DNA of 64,000 nucleotides, taken from positions 1 to 64,000 of the forward strand of contig BGZK01001191.1 in the NCBI GenBank assembly GCA_005406025.1, read 5' to 3'. Positions 32,079 to 43,480 of the stretch are shown piece by piece; the first letter of the stretch is position 1, and the number at the start of each line of letters is the position of its first letter. Under the pieces are notes generated by a model. The model was not told the DNA's origin, did no database searches, and saw only the letters and a list, made by a program, of their open reading frames with translations. The position numbers and the translations under genes were made by a program. The stretch comes from Eumeta japonica. Its lineage: Eukaryota; Arthropoda; Insecta; Lepidoptera; Psychidae.

Positions 32079-32126
32079 ATTGTATCCAGATCTTAATATG
32101 AGATTGTATCCAGATCTTAATATGAG
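32079..32126. repeat. Perfect 24-nt tandem duplication
   Basis: ATTGTATCCAGATCTTAATA plus TGAG occurs twice in direct succession with no difference, which suggests a recent slippage event. Confidence 0.93.
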
Positions 32127-32769
32127 GTCACTATATATTGTTCAAAAAATAATTTCATTGCAGTGTTTATACATTTATAATAATATATAAGATGTCATTT
32201 TGTATGCCTAAATGAAACCCCGTCATCTGTTTCATTTTTATATTCAGTTGAAATTATTACTTTCAACAGGTGGGTGTATATTAGAAGTGCAATCACTGAC
32301 CATAGTGTGTTCCGAATATCTCATTGTTATTGGCTGTACTTATGTTTGTATAAGCTGGTAACTCATCCATGTACTCTTGTATTGTCTTGTTTCTTTTTTT
32401 TAATATAGAGTGCCATTAAAGGCAGTGTGTAAATTATTGCAATCATTTCATTCCATTTCCAATATCTAGATATTCGAATTAATCAACTTTATAACAATGT
32501 GAATTCGCACCAATGTGTTACGCCTTTTTATAATTTAACACCGGACATTCAGCTCGACATCGGACATCGAAAGAGTAAATCCCAAAGTCGTTGATTTCAA
32601 ATACCACGTGATGTAATTCTTGTGAAACATTCGTATATTTGTGAATAATTACCAACTGTTTATGTTATGTGTGTATGTGGTCTTTTGACCGCTTTCAACG
32701 GAATCATATTTGATATTTCTTTCGTTTCAGCATTCTCACACTATTGAGCCCTATGGACATAAAATGAAT

Positions 32770-32930
32770 TCTTATACGATTTATCTCAAATGTTGTTCAT
32801 CGTTGTCTCTCGTCCATCACGATACCGATCCCAATGATCGTCCTCGATTTCGATAGTTCACTTCGTGCCCTAATCTTGATCCTGGTCACACCTTTCACTT
32901 TCACCACCTTCATTGAATTCCGATAATCAT
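32770..32930. repeat. Degenerate CGATTTCG/GATCC-type array, reversed
   Basis: Words such as ATCACGATACCGATCCC, GATCGTCCTCGATTTCGATA and CTTGATCCTGGTCAC match the reverse complement texture of the arrays at 3325, 16540 and 40985. Confidence 0.45.
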
Positions 32931-33289
32931 TCATTTTTTTAAAATTAAGTATTTTTTTTAATTTTCACATAGGATTTTGTTGACCAAATTTTAAAAAATA
33001 TAGGCACAACTTCGAATAGGTATTACATATATAAATTGTAACGGTCAGAAAAGAAATCGCAGTATCTTTTACACATACATATATGTAAAATGAAGCGAAT
33101 AGAATATTGCCAATTTTTACAGATATACAGTCCATCGCCATGGATTAGTTCGGTCGTGCTTAATTAAAACAAAAGTATAAAATATTAAGTTTTACCTATT
33201 TATATGTTCATATTAGTGAAGGAAATTTAAGTTTATTGCTGTACTAAAGGCTGATAACGCGGACAAACTGGCAATATAAAACTAGTCGC

Positions 33290-33640
33290 TTATCTAAAAT
33301 AATATTATAAATGTGTGTCTGTCTATCTGTCTGTACCGTTTTCACGCCTAAATCGCTGTACATCGTTCGATATTAGAGAACGGACATAGACTACTTTTTG
33401 TTCGCTTGTCTGTTTGTTTGTATGTTTTTCATAGTTAAATAATATTTGAACTAATTTTAATGAAACTCGGTGTACTATAAGAGCATACGATTTTGTATTA
33501 CGATTTAAATATAATACGAGTACGAGCATACGATTTTTGTATAAGCTACTGCCTAATTATCGATTTGTCTGTTTGTCTGTATGTCGGCTAAAGACAATGA
33601 CTTATCCAATTTTGGTAAAATTTAAAAAAAAAATTGATAG
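33290..33640 (+). mobile_element. Helitron-like non-autonomous element fragment
   Basis: ATAATATTATAAATGTGTGT followed by repeated TCTGTCTATCTGTCTG, CACGCCTAAATCGCTGTACA and AATTTTAATGAAACTCGGTG are internal phrases I associate with lepidopteran Helitrons. The defining CTRR end was not found, so boundaries are open. Confidence 0.4.
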
Positions 33641-34233
33641 GACTTCTTTTTACGTAAAATGTAGGTTAATGTTTATTTTTGTTTATTTATCCATATGACT
33701 TCTTATAACTAGAATATTTAAAAGTCATTAATTTCATATATTTTGCCGGCCATACTTGTTGTTTGCTTTGTTTTGCAAAGGAGTTAGAGTAGGTGCGAAA
33801 GTGAAAGTAAAGAAGACTGTCAAGAATCCGATACTAACTATGAATAATAATAAGGATTTAGTAATAAGAAAATCATAATCAATTAATACTATAGGGGTTT
33901 TATACGCCGTATTTTATCACCGTTATAACCTATTACTATGAATGTGATGCTTTGTGCCCTCTTCATCCCAGTCTGCATTAGAAAACTGAGCTTCGAGATA
34001 CACATTTATACGTGTTTGACAAGAGAATGAGTGGCTATAACGGCGGCTATTGGCAAATTATATCAGTTCGGGCAGGCGCATATTGAACGTAGGCCTCTCT
34101 CTAGAAGCTCTATTTTGCGTCTTATCTTCGGCTACACATGATGAAAAGAATTAAAATTTCAAAATTTAAATTCTTTATTTATAAAATTAAAAACATTGAA
34201 ATTAAATTCTATGTGACAGCGTGACATCGTCAA
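33641..34233. other. Region downstream of gene B
   Basis: No coding sequence. 34216-34248 can fold into a hairpin (9-bp stem) with a poly(A) hexamer in its loop on the minus strand; see the gene B 3' end. Confidence 0.4.
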
Positions 34234-34239
34234 TTTATT
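34234..34239 (-). terminator. Candidate poly(A) signal of gene B
   Basis: AATAAA on the minus strand, 44 nt after the stop codon of gene B. It sits in the loop between ACAGCGTGA and TCACGCTGT (34240-34248 and 34216-34224). A second AATAAA is at 34174-34179. Confidence 0.55.
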
Positions 34240-34282
34240 TCACGCTGTTTAAAATTTCCGGTGAATAATCAGATCCTTATGT

Positions 34283-35700
34283 TCAAAACTCAAATGGTAT
34301 GGCCGGTTTCTCGTATACATAACCTTGGTTTTTGTTGAAGAACGTTTGCGTGTTCAATGCAAAACTATTCATAATAGTCTTATTAGAGACAAGCTTAGGA
34401 ATTTGTAAAGAATGATCTGTTGTATGCTTGGCGTTATGTGCAGTCATGTGAATGTAAGTTGAACGCTTAGTGGTCGTTGGTTCAAAGTTGGCTAAAAGTT
34501 TAGAATAAGTAGGAGGTTTAGTGGATTGCGATACGAAAAGAGATGAGTTTTTAAAGGTTTGTGTAGATATGTATGTTGGGAGTTTCTTTTTAGACGGGAA
34601 GTAAGAGACTACGGGCTTAGCAGTATGGGGAAATATATAAACTGGATTCGCCTTTGCGGGCGATGCTATGTCGATTGGTTGTTTTGTCGTTTTAGGTCTA
34701 TTATCAATAGGAGATTTAGACGAAATTTCATAAATAGGATGTCGCGTGGTGTACTTGGGGGAATATATTGATTGTTTTATTGTAAATGGAAATTTCGAAT
34801 TTGGACGTTGAGTTGTTGGTAAAGGTGAGTAAATTAGAGATTTATTCTTATGCGTGGAAACAAAAAATGAGATTTCTTTTTTTGGTAATTCATTAAGAAG
34901 TGAAAATTTTTTTACTTGTGGAAGGATATGAAGAGGATGCTGATATGTCATTGGGAGATAGGTTTGAGTCTGAATATTATGTGCTGGTAAATTAACGGGA
35001 ACGCTAGATGTAGAATAATATATGTGAGGCTTTGCTGTAGTTTGAGGTATGTAGTTAAGGGGCTTGGTAGTCCTAGGAGACATGTTTAAGTTATGTTGTG
35101 GAAAGTTGTATGCTGGAGGTTTGGTGGTTAGTAAAGGTGTGTAGACCGGTGGTTTGTTCATTGGCTGTGAAATGTAATTTGTAATTTTTATTTTTTTATA
35201 TGAGGAAAGGATTCTGGAAATCGAATAATTGAAACCTTTAAACGCAGACATATTTTGTTGAGGCGTTGATGGAAGGAAAGCACCTACGGGCTTAGGAGAC
35301 AGAAATGGTGTTTGTTTTGGTACAATGTTTGTAGGTAAAGTAAATGGGATCTTTGGAATTTCATAGTTATAACCTTTTCGAGATGCAGTTGTAGTAATCG
35401 GGGGAGGGTAGGTCGTTACTACAGTTTTTGTGGGTGGAGTAGGTTTTGAAATAAAAATTGACGGCCTTGTATTCATTGGAATGAAAATAGGCCGATGTGT
35501 AGCTGGAGTAAAAGTAGGAGGACGAGTAGGTGACGTAGCAGGTCTATATTCTGTTGTAGGCTGTGTAGGTACACTAGGAGGTTTTGTTGATAGGATGGGT
35601 GTTGATGTAGTATGCTGCATTCCAATGCTGTGTTCACGTTGACAGCCATTGTCAGTGGATTTTTCCCCTGAAGCACAACTACGAAGTTTAAGTGTGTCAC
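34283..35700 (-). CDS. Gene B exon 3: long Pro/Thr-rich domain
   Basis: The last and longest exon of a 608-residue secreted protein (residues 137-608). The acceptor TTATTTAG joins a split Arg codon (C|GT). A cysteine pair (Cys145, Cys156) comes first. A low-complexity region rich in Pro, Thr, Ser, Tyr and Lys follows, with many TTKPP-, TTRHP- and YSP-like words resembling extensin or mucin backbones. GYxYxxPxxPF motifs occur at about residue 246 (GYNYEIPKIPF) and at the very end (GYVYEKPAIPFEF), with a weaker GFNYSISRI at 292. Such composition is typical of insect cuticle and extracellular-matrix proteins. The gene A paralogue ends the same way. I cannot assign a named family. Confidence 0.85.
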
Positions 35701-36012
35701 CTAAATAAAAAAAAAAACAAAATGAATTAACATACAATTCGGTAATGTTATTATTATAAAAATTCAAAATAACGTAATATATTTTGATATTTCATTTGGA
35801 ATCAGCATTTGGAATGGGCAGGAAATGTCGAAACTAATTTCTTAATGACTTATTTCAAGTGTAATTTCATTACTTACGAAATAAAGATATTTTTTATTTT
35901 GATTGATTTGATTCATATTATTTTGCACAATATCAATATTTAAAATTCACATATATATTTGTGCTGTTTGGATGGATTAAATAAAATACACGAACACAAG
36001 CCTTTGGTATTA

Positions 36013-36303
36013 TTAATTAGAAATATATTTTAAAGAATAATTTGAAAGTTGATAGCGAGTAACATTAGTACTTGAGCAGTGGCCAAGAGTGGTAGCGGTC
36101 GAGCGGGCAACATAAAAGTATCGGTTTCCAATTTTTGGTTTCATCGTCAAAAGCCAAATGACCACACAGTGGTTTGACTTTCGCGACTTTAACTTAAGAC
36201 ACTTTCGATGGAATCGTAGATTTAGAAGTTGCCACCACAGCAATGACAGTACAAAGCCATTAATCATCCCTAACTGGGCTGGAGCAGAAAAGTTAGGGTT
36301 CAA
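36013..36303 (-). other. Unassigned open stretch in gene B intron 2
   Basis: One minus-strand frame reads GHLAFDDETKNWKPI and LDRYHSW, which looks like a worn fragment of retroelement or other repeated coding sequence. Different frames are open over the same stretch. Not enough to name it, and it is not bounded by convincing splice sites. Confidence 0.25.
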
Positions 36304-36507
36304 GCTTTTTAAACTATAAAAAAGATTTTGAGAAAGTGTATCTTGCGATGGTTTGATACGGACCTGGCATAAAATTTAAACAAATTACATTAAAGAGAAA
36401 TAAAAATATTTATGCCTACCTCCCCGACGATTGTGTTTTACGAAGTTATAATATATTATTTTTGTATTTCTTTCTTCCAATTAAACTAGTTATTGCAATG
36501 CAATGCA

Positions 36508-36536
36508 ATTCCAATGCAATAGCATTGCATTGGAAT
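36508..36536. repeat. 13-bp perfect fold-back palindrome
   Basis: ATTCCAATGCAAT at 36508-36520 pairs with ATTGCATTGGAAT at 36524-36536 over a 3-nt loop. It lies 23 nt from the gene B exon 2 donor, inside intron 2. The flank repeats the word CAATGCAATG. Confidence 0.9.
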
Positions 36537-36558
36537 AAATTCAACAAAAAATACTAAC

Positions 36559-36620
36559 GTCTTTGTCCGGATCGTCGAAGTTGTCTGATATGCGAGTCTA
36601 CGGTACGCCTTGAACGAGTT
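36559..36620 (-). CDS. Gene B exon 2: short arginine-rich exon
   Basis: A 62-nt exon between TTATTTTCAG and AGAC|GTTAGT. It completes Arg116 and reads TRSRRTVDSHIRQLRRSGQR, then starts Arg137. The sequence is strongly basic, with RR pairs that could be proprotein-convertase sites. Both splice phases (2 in, 1 out) equal those of gene A exon 2. The donor GTTAGT is off consensus, and the same donor is used in gene A, which supports common origin. The exon is 90 nt shorter than its gene A counterpart. Confidence 0.78.
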
Positions 36621-37630
36621 CTGAAAATAAAAAAAAATAATTATTTAGGATAAAAAAATCAAGAAGCATCGACAATTCTGCACAATAGTTGAAAACTAGC
36701 TAAGGCGGGCGAATGAACGGGGATGGACAGTCAGTCCCGCAGATAAACATTGATGAGTCAGTTTTCAATTTCCGTTTTGATTGTTTAGGTACGTAACTTA
36801 AAAAGGCTATAATTGTCAGATATTAAAAAAAATACTTAGTTACATGCACAAGGTCCAGTACTTAATATGGTAGATATATATGAAAAAAATATAGAAAATT
36901 TCAGATACACCCTAAAATACTTTTATTATTTTTGAGCTTTCTGAGTCAAAAGTATCTATCTGGAAATAATCACATATAGTCTATTATAGTAATTTTTCGG
37001 GCGATTTATTGATAGAAAAAAGTCAATTTGTGAAAATTACATAAAATACAATTTATTCAATAAAAAATACATGGATAAAAAAATATAATAAATATTAATT
37101 ATACGACATTTATACAAAAAACTCATTTTAAGGATTACTAAAAGTTCAAGACCTTTACCAAACCAAAACGTTTTTTGAATAAAAATTATGCATACGTATT
37201 TTAGAATGGAAACTTTTTTCGAAAATCTTTCTTCCACGATATCTCCGATCATTTTTATCGGTTGATGAGCATTTTTTTGGAGGATAGAGGTAATTAGTTA
37301 TTAGAAAGAAAAATTACACTAAAAAAATTGTTTTGTGTGTCGCTATTTTTAATGTCAAATGAATGATCTTTCGTCCTCCTTATCAAGACGTGGGATAAAA
37401 ATGTCCAACACATATCCACTACATGCAGGTCATGTGGGGACGAAACCAACTAAATACACTGTTCTGAAGAAATAATCTTTCGATTGCGTTGCAAGCCGTG
37501 GTTTCAATAGTTTCCCTAAATGCGGCCAGAGAGCATAGAACTGCTCTCGGTATGTGATTGCCTTATGGGTGATCCTGAGACACCATAAAGGGTTGAATCC
37601 ATTTGTGCATTTGGCCGCAGAACGTCCTGA

Positions 37631-37678
37631 AGAGTAATTTTAAAGATGATCAGTTTAGTTCATCGTTAAAATTACTCT
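37631..37678. repeat. 19-bp inverted repeat, one mismatch
   Basis: AGAGTAATTTTAAAGATGA at 37631-37649 pairs with 37660-37678 over a 10-nt loop, with one mismatched pair. Confidence 0.9.
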
Positions 37679-37719
37679 CTGAGAGTTAGTTGGTAGAGAG
37701 GTTCAAAAGTCATGGGGGC

Positions 37720-37721
<2 letters not shown>

Positions 37722-37770
<49 letters not shown>

Positions 37771-37777
37771 CGCGCGC
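37722..37777. repeat. (AC)n microsatellite with CG tail
   Basis: About 23 uninterrupted AC units followed by TGCGCGCGC. Confidence 0.95.
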
Positions 37778-40342
37778 TTTAAAATAGAATTTAGATTGTT
37801 TAAAACCATTGAAATCTTCTGTTTGCCACAGACATAACAACGATATTAAAAGATTTTATTAATTTGTTTACAATAGATTCAATTCATTGTTAAGTATTTT
37901 GTGAAAAATTTTAGAATAAAAACCTGTCATATAGTATTACGATTATAATTAGAATAATTACACTGCTAAAAAAGTTAATAAAACTTACTTATTAGATTTC
38001 CATAAAAAATATTTCTATAATCGTAGTAAATCGTTTCTATCAGCATTCTTGAAATAATGTAACATTATATTTATTTAGAATTTCATGTTTATTTCTTGAA
38101 GGGTAGGCAAAGACCCTAGATGTCCACATAGTACATCACATTGGATGTACTTAATAAGGCCTTTAATAGGCCTCCAGTTTGGTCTATTTTGGCCATAACA
38201 TTTTATAGGATAACTCTTTTCGATTCTTCTACCACTCACTTCTACCACTGCTGATTTTTTCCGTCGGTCTACGTTTAATGATTCTTTTCAGATGGCGAAA
38301 CGAATTTGAAATAACTTTTTCCAATTCTCCTATTCACTATATCTTCTCACAAGCCACACCGTTCTTTGTCATCATTATTTCCCTACCTATGTTTCAAAGA
38401 TATTCCATACATATTATGCATGGATCGCTTCATACCGCATAGATATTACTTTTATGTTTATTTTACCACATCAAACTTTCATTACCGTCCATAAGCAAAA
38501 AGACCACGAGTACATGATAGACAGTTGACCCGTTGGTCATGAATCACTTTCACTTTTTATATAGTTAAACTCAAAACTAAACTATATATGTGCCGTTTAA
38601 TCTGACGCAGGCAGTTGAACATCTGTGTAGAGATTGCAATGCTTTTATCAAACCCTTACTTACACCATGCATGTATAAGGTTTACTCTATGGAAGAGTAC
38701 TCTTTTCTACTCCATCATAAGATTTGTTTAGGTTTACGAATATACAGAAAACGATTTGGTCTTGGCCATAAAAATTTTTCTGTGATACTTAATAGGGAAA
38801 TAGCTTAGTTTCTTTATCATATGCCTTTACGAAATCTTGTGTATATATACCTGATCTGTTTATCATACACATTTTTAATCTCTTAAATATTTTTTTTTTG
38901 CATACAGTTTGTCAATGACGTGCTGAAGAAGTTTATAGAGTGGTACGTTCCGTTAGCCTATCAGAAATGTTTTATCTTATAGAAAGAATGCAATGATAGC
39001 TTGTTTTAGGTACCTTATATTTTTTTCTGTAGCTATTACAGTATAAGCTTATTAGTATAGCAGACTTGCTAATATATTTCTGCAGCTCCATCATGAAATC
39101 TTATAATATCCAGCAGCTTTCTCCGTTTTCATACCCTTTATTGTTTTCATATTATTTTTTATGCAAATTTTATTATTTTTATTATTAATTTTTATTACAG
39201 TAGCATTATCGTTTACAACAGTATCATTACATGCAAAATATTCGTGAAATAATGTTTCATTCCCTACTTTAAGTCGATCAATTATTGTCTTTCCTAATTA
39301 CATTCGTTCTTTTTTTTCTCTGCACAACTTTTCTGCTTTGTCCACTGATATGAATTTAATTTATTTATACAAATCGTCAGGCTCTAAACACCGTTATCTT
39401 TGATTTTACCCAAGTTTTCCTTCAACAGCTTGTCATACTCAACTTTGACATTTCATGACGTTTACCGACTTTTCATTAGTTCTAGCTCCGTAGGGACCAT
39501 TATCACATGACGTCATCAATGCTGGCATAAAACTTGATTCTAAAGACTACTGAAAATAATCCCTCCTAAATCACTAATAATATTGTATTTGAGAAATATA
39601 TCACGAGCTATTGAACTGAAACGTAAATTATGGAAAAATAAAAATAGTATTTCCAAGAGTGAACGCGTGGAATTAGTGATTTTGTAGTCGATTAGTCACC
39701 TGTTAACAACGATTGGTTTATGAAATAACAAACTCCTTTATTACCAAAGACGTAATAATAACCATAATTATTTATATTTCAAAAAAATAATTAGAAGTCG
39801 AAAATCTGGTATCGTATTTTATTATTATACATATTTTTAAACCCACCTTATAAACGCACAAAATAAATATAGAAATATAAAAGCCATTTCATTTGTAACC
39901 TCAAAGTGGTCCCACGAGAAGGACTAGGAAATACGTAATTACCTGTTATAGAGATGATTAATACTTAAGGTCAAAATAAATATTTATTTAAATTTATGAG
40001 AAACTTCGGATAAACTTACATCACACCTATAGTTTTATGCAAATTAAATACCGACAACCTTCAGTTGAAATCACTCTTTGATTATTGCTGTTTTTGGGCT
40101 GAGTTTCGATGCGAAAAACTCAATTTTGTTCAATTTTTTTTTGGACAAATTGCAAATGACAGACAATCGTTGAAATTTAAAATTCCGGATTCCAATGTTG
40201 AGATTTGTAAAATATGTATGCTTAATGTTGATCATGGAATAGTGAGCAACTAGGTATATTATATTCCAGTTTGAGTTATTTCATTGCCATTTGATTTGTA
40301 TATTGTGCATGTGTACAAGTCAAGTTAGTTTATTCGTATTTT

Positions 40343-40378
40343 ATATTATATGTATATATATATATATATATACATATA

Positions 40379-40426
<48 letters not shown>
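40343..40426. repeat. (TA)n microsatellite
   Basis: A long TA run broken by a short CATATAATATAA segment. The left part is an exact palindrome around 40350-40380. Confidence 0.93.
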
Positions 40427-40427
<1 letters not shown>

Positions 40428-40984
40428 ATAAGTCCAACCTGAGTATATTTTAAATTTGCAGGTGCATGTAATGAAATAAATAGTTTTAAATCATCAGAGA
40501 GTTAAAATATAGATAATAGCGAAATTAAAATTACGAATTTTGAACACAAATATCAACTTCGGCTTCGAACGCGATCTCAATTGCAAACTCAATGCGATTT
40601 GAAAACCAATTGAATCGAGCTCGTACACATACAATGTCTGATCTAAGACGTTACATATACAGCTCCCTCTATCCTTTACTTTTAAAATAGGAAAATTAAA
40701 AAACTATGTAAGAGCACAATTATGTTTTATTAAAATAAATAAAGGGTCAATAAAGTTTAGTCACATGATGCCTTTATACGCAATGTTGAAGGAAGGGTCA
40801 AGTTCTATTATCATGACGTCAGTAATCTTGAGCAGAGTCGGAATTAGGATCATCAGCATGAGCGAGATCGTTTCAGAATAAAAAAAAATAGTGGCTGTAC
40901 ATGTATTTTTGGTATGAACATGAGTTTCTTTGGAATAATTTGATCGGAAATGTGAGGAAGGCACATTTAGGAAGGCAGATCTAG

Positions 40985-41140
40985 ATCGAGATCGTAATCG
41001 TGGTTAAGGGCGCAATCAGGATCGAACTCGAGGGCGGGCACGACATCGGAATCGTGACTGACAGGTCGAATTAAAGACGGAGGAATTAAATCTATGTCCA
41101 CGCCGAAGGGGCCGCGGGAGTATGCTACAACCAAGTAAGG
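40985..41140 (+). repeat. Degenerate GATCG array and possible Helitron end
   Basis: GATCGAGATCGTAATCGTGG, GGATCGAACTCGAGGGCGGG and CATCGGAATCGTGAC form the array. At 41099-41130 CCACGCCGAAGGGG and GGGAGTATGCTACAAC resemble a mutated version of the hairpin plus GGGTGGCTGCTAGT end at 16758-16788. Thinner GATCG-like text continues upstream to about 40550. Confidence 0.45.
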
Positions 41141-41701
41141 GCGAAATTTTTAGCAAACGATAACGATGATCTTGCATTAAAGGGTTTTTGGATGTCAGTG
41201 AAGAGAATAGAAACGTCCAAACATTGTACGTTGTAGAAATCTGTGCCTACCCTTCTAAGAAATAGGTGTGAGTTTATATAAAATGAAATCCTTTGTACCT
41301 CTTCTGTGCATGAGATGATGTGTCTACATATTTTACGAATTTTCGAGACGTTGCCATGAGACTTGTTCTCGGTTTAAATATAATTTACTTATTAACAAGT
41401 TTAAAAGCTCTATCAAGTGTTTGAGTGGCAATGTTAGGCAACTTTTTGAACAACTCTTAAATACATTTGTTTTAAAACGAACTTTTGAAGTGCTCAATAC
41501 TTCAATCAAAATAAAATTCATGATTGCTAATGTGTAATATGTCGTACTCAGTAGTGATGTCCAATGTTTTCATTTAAAAACAGCAGAATCAGTGTCATCA
41601 TTTAGAAGCACATTTGTAATATAAAAACATTGTCTACAATAATTATTATTTACGACAACCAGCGTATTTCTTTTATAAATCCTTAGTAAATTCATGCTTA
41701 C

Positions 41702-42048
41702 CGATAAGTAGATGCAGTATGAACTTCTACCGATAAATCGTCCGTCTCGTTTCGTGATATCCGATTAACCATAACAGCTTCCGTCGTATGTCCAATTTCA
41801 GATGTTACATGTTGCCCTTTTAGAAAATATTTTCGAATGATGGAACTCTCATCAGATTTTGATTCAGGCAATTTCTTTCGGTCGACATTTTTTCTCGGTG
41901 TTCTATTGGTAAAAATCATACAGTGCCCCACCGAAGTTGTTGTTAATTTTCTACCACATCCTATATTTTTATAACAGAAAGTTCTGGAAGAAACACCTGC
42001 GCCAGCTGCGATTGCACACACGAAACTGACGAGTACTGCGGTACGCAT
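41702..42048 (-). CDS. Gene B exon 1: signal peptide exon
   Basis: Starts at ATG 42048 (MRTAVLVSFVCAIAAGAG), a typical secretion signal. The frame is open a few codons further back to 42063, but without an ATG. About 95 polar residues follow, with potential N-glycosylation sites (NRT, NET), lysine-rich spacers (RKNVDRKKLPESKS) and no domain I know. It ends TATCG|GTAAGC, a strong donor leaving two bases of Arg116. Position, phase and signal peptide match gene A exon 1 although residue identity is low. A donor-like AAG|GTAAGT at 42115 upstream may mark a 5' untranslated exon. Secreted, probably matrix or cuticle-related. Confidence 0.8.
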
Positions 42049-42088
42049 TGGTACGTGTCCCAAACATTTATGACGTTACTTGAAAAGA

Positions 42089-42101
42089 ATATTTGTATAA
42101 A
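42089..42101 (-). promoter_or_regulatory. Motif shared upstream of genes A and B
   Basis: The 13-mer TTTATACAAATAT (minus strand) lies 41 nt upstream of the gene B start codon. The same 13-mer lies 35 nt upstream of the gene A start. It could be a TATA-like core promoter element, or a branch-point region before a 5' UTR acceptor. Confidence 0.4.
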
Positions 42102-43370
42102 TAAATAAAACTTACCTTGATAATCTTTTGTGGCATATTGACATTTCGATGACCCCTTCGCCTGTTAGAAGACACTATCTCATGACAATAAATGTAGTCT
42201 TGACATGCGTTTGAGTTTCAGAGTTCCGCAATCCCACTTTAAATTCTTCTGTTTTCATATAGGCAAATGTCTTTGTTGTAGAATATTTTATTTTGAATAC
42301 CTCATATCAGGAGAAAAATATCTAGCTTATAAAAACTCTCTCGTGTCAGTTTATACGTCTATTATAAGAGTCTAAGTATTATGTACCGTTTGAAACGACT
42401 TTTACTACGAATCGCAAAAAATGCAATCGTTTCTTTCTGATCTTCAATACAGGTAGGTCCTCGAAACAAAATTTTGATTTTAGCTGCGTCAGTATCAATT
42501 AATCGGCTAAAATCTATAACTCTCCTAGGATCAGTATTCATAATGATTTAATCCATTGAAGAATTTATATTAACTAATAAGTTCGTGGTAATATTTTTTC
42601 ATGTAGATTCACTTATATATTTTTAACATCAGTATTAGCATTAATCTTATCTAAATTAATACAACAGTTACTTTAAACTAACAATACAGCTTATGTGTAC
42701 CAGTAATTTCTGATTACATTCTAAAATTTATAAGGAATAATGTCACCTCATTTACTGCAATCGCAAATTTTATTTGGATTTGCCAGTATGGAATTCTACG
42801 CAGGGGACTGATTTCTACTTTGGTAAGTTTATATCAGAAATCCTATTGATTGTACAATGAGGCATTATGTAAATATGAGCACTACTGTTGTTCGAAGTTT
42901 TATTGTATTCCCTAAAGAATGCTCTTTTGAAATAACCGTTAAGAAATATTACCATATGTTAAGCTGGGGATTCGCAATTTGATTATAAAAAAACTTGAGA
43001 TAAAATATATGATTATGTTAAAAAAAACGTAAAGCTGTCTTCAAATATTTTAATTTCGTCTGAGTATAAAAACTCAGATTATGTATATTTGCCTGATAAA
43101 TACATAGTTATGATTCTCATTAATAAAATGATTATTAATTACACACGCTTGAATAAATAGAATATTGTGTATTATTCATTATTAAATTATGATAATCTGT
43201 CAATGTGATTATAATGATGATCTTTAAAATGTACACTTTACCTAAGATGTATGCAAATGTTTTTTCTTTCATTTCTCGATCGCATAATTGTACTTATCAT
43301 TTTATACATTTGTTTTGATTAATTACTCACATGACTATGTTAATAACTTACATTTAAAATAGTTAAGGAA
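42102..43370. other. Spacer between genes A and B
   Basis: The 1.3-kb interval between the gene B start and the gene A poly(A) signal. It should hold the gene B promoter. I see no coding exon or transposon. TATAAA-like words are many because the sequence is AT-rich, so none is called. Confidence 0.45.
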
Positions 43371-43376
43371 TTTATT
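43371..43376 (-). terminator. Candidate poly(A) signal of gene A
   Basis: AATAAA on the minus strand, 105 nt after the gene A stop codon, within a TTTATTTATTT run on the plus strand. Confidence 0.5.
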
Positions 43377-43480
43377 TATTTAAATTGTACGTATTGTCCA
43401 ATATCCACATTTTTAGATTAAACAAGTATATTAAGTATTTAAGATGCCGCAGTAACTTTTGGTTTTCTAAGAAATCGTAT

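Larger units (their letters stand above)
36621..41701. other. Gene B intron 1 (5.1 kb)
   Basis: No gene is supported inside. It holds a 19-bp inverted repeat (37631), a CA microsatellite (37722), a TA microsatellite (40343) and a degenerate GATCG array with a possible Helitron end (40985-41140). Other stretches (36640-37620, 37790-40340) show nothing I can name. Confidence 0.6.

Noticed and set aside
34559..35642. Plus-strand open frames across the gene B exon 3 region
   Set aside because: They are antisense shadows of the long Pro/Thr-rich exon, which has splice sites and a paralogue.
38590..38808. 72-codon plus-strand frame
   Set aside because: No ATG at its start, no recognisable domain, no splice-site pattern, and it lies within gene B intron 1.
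42077..42190. 5' untranslated exon and short intron of gene B (donor AAGGTAAGT near 42115, acceptor TTTTCAAG at 42077)
   Set aside because: Plausible sites, but the region aligned in gene A lacks the acceptor, so the structure is not called; it is mentioned under gene B exon 1.
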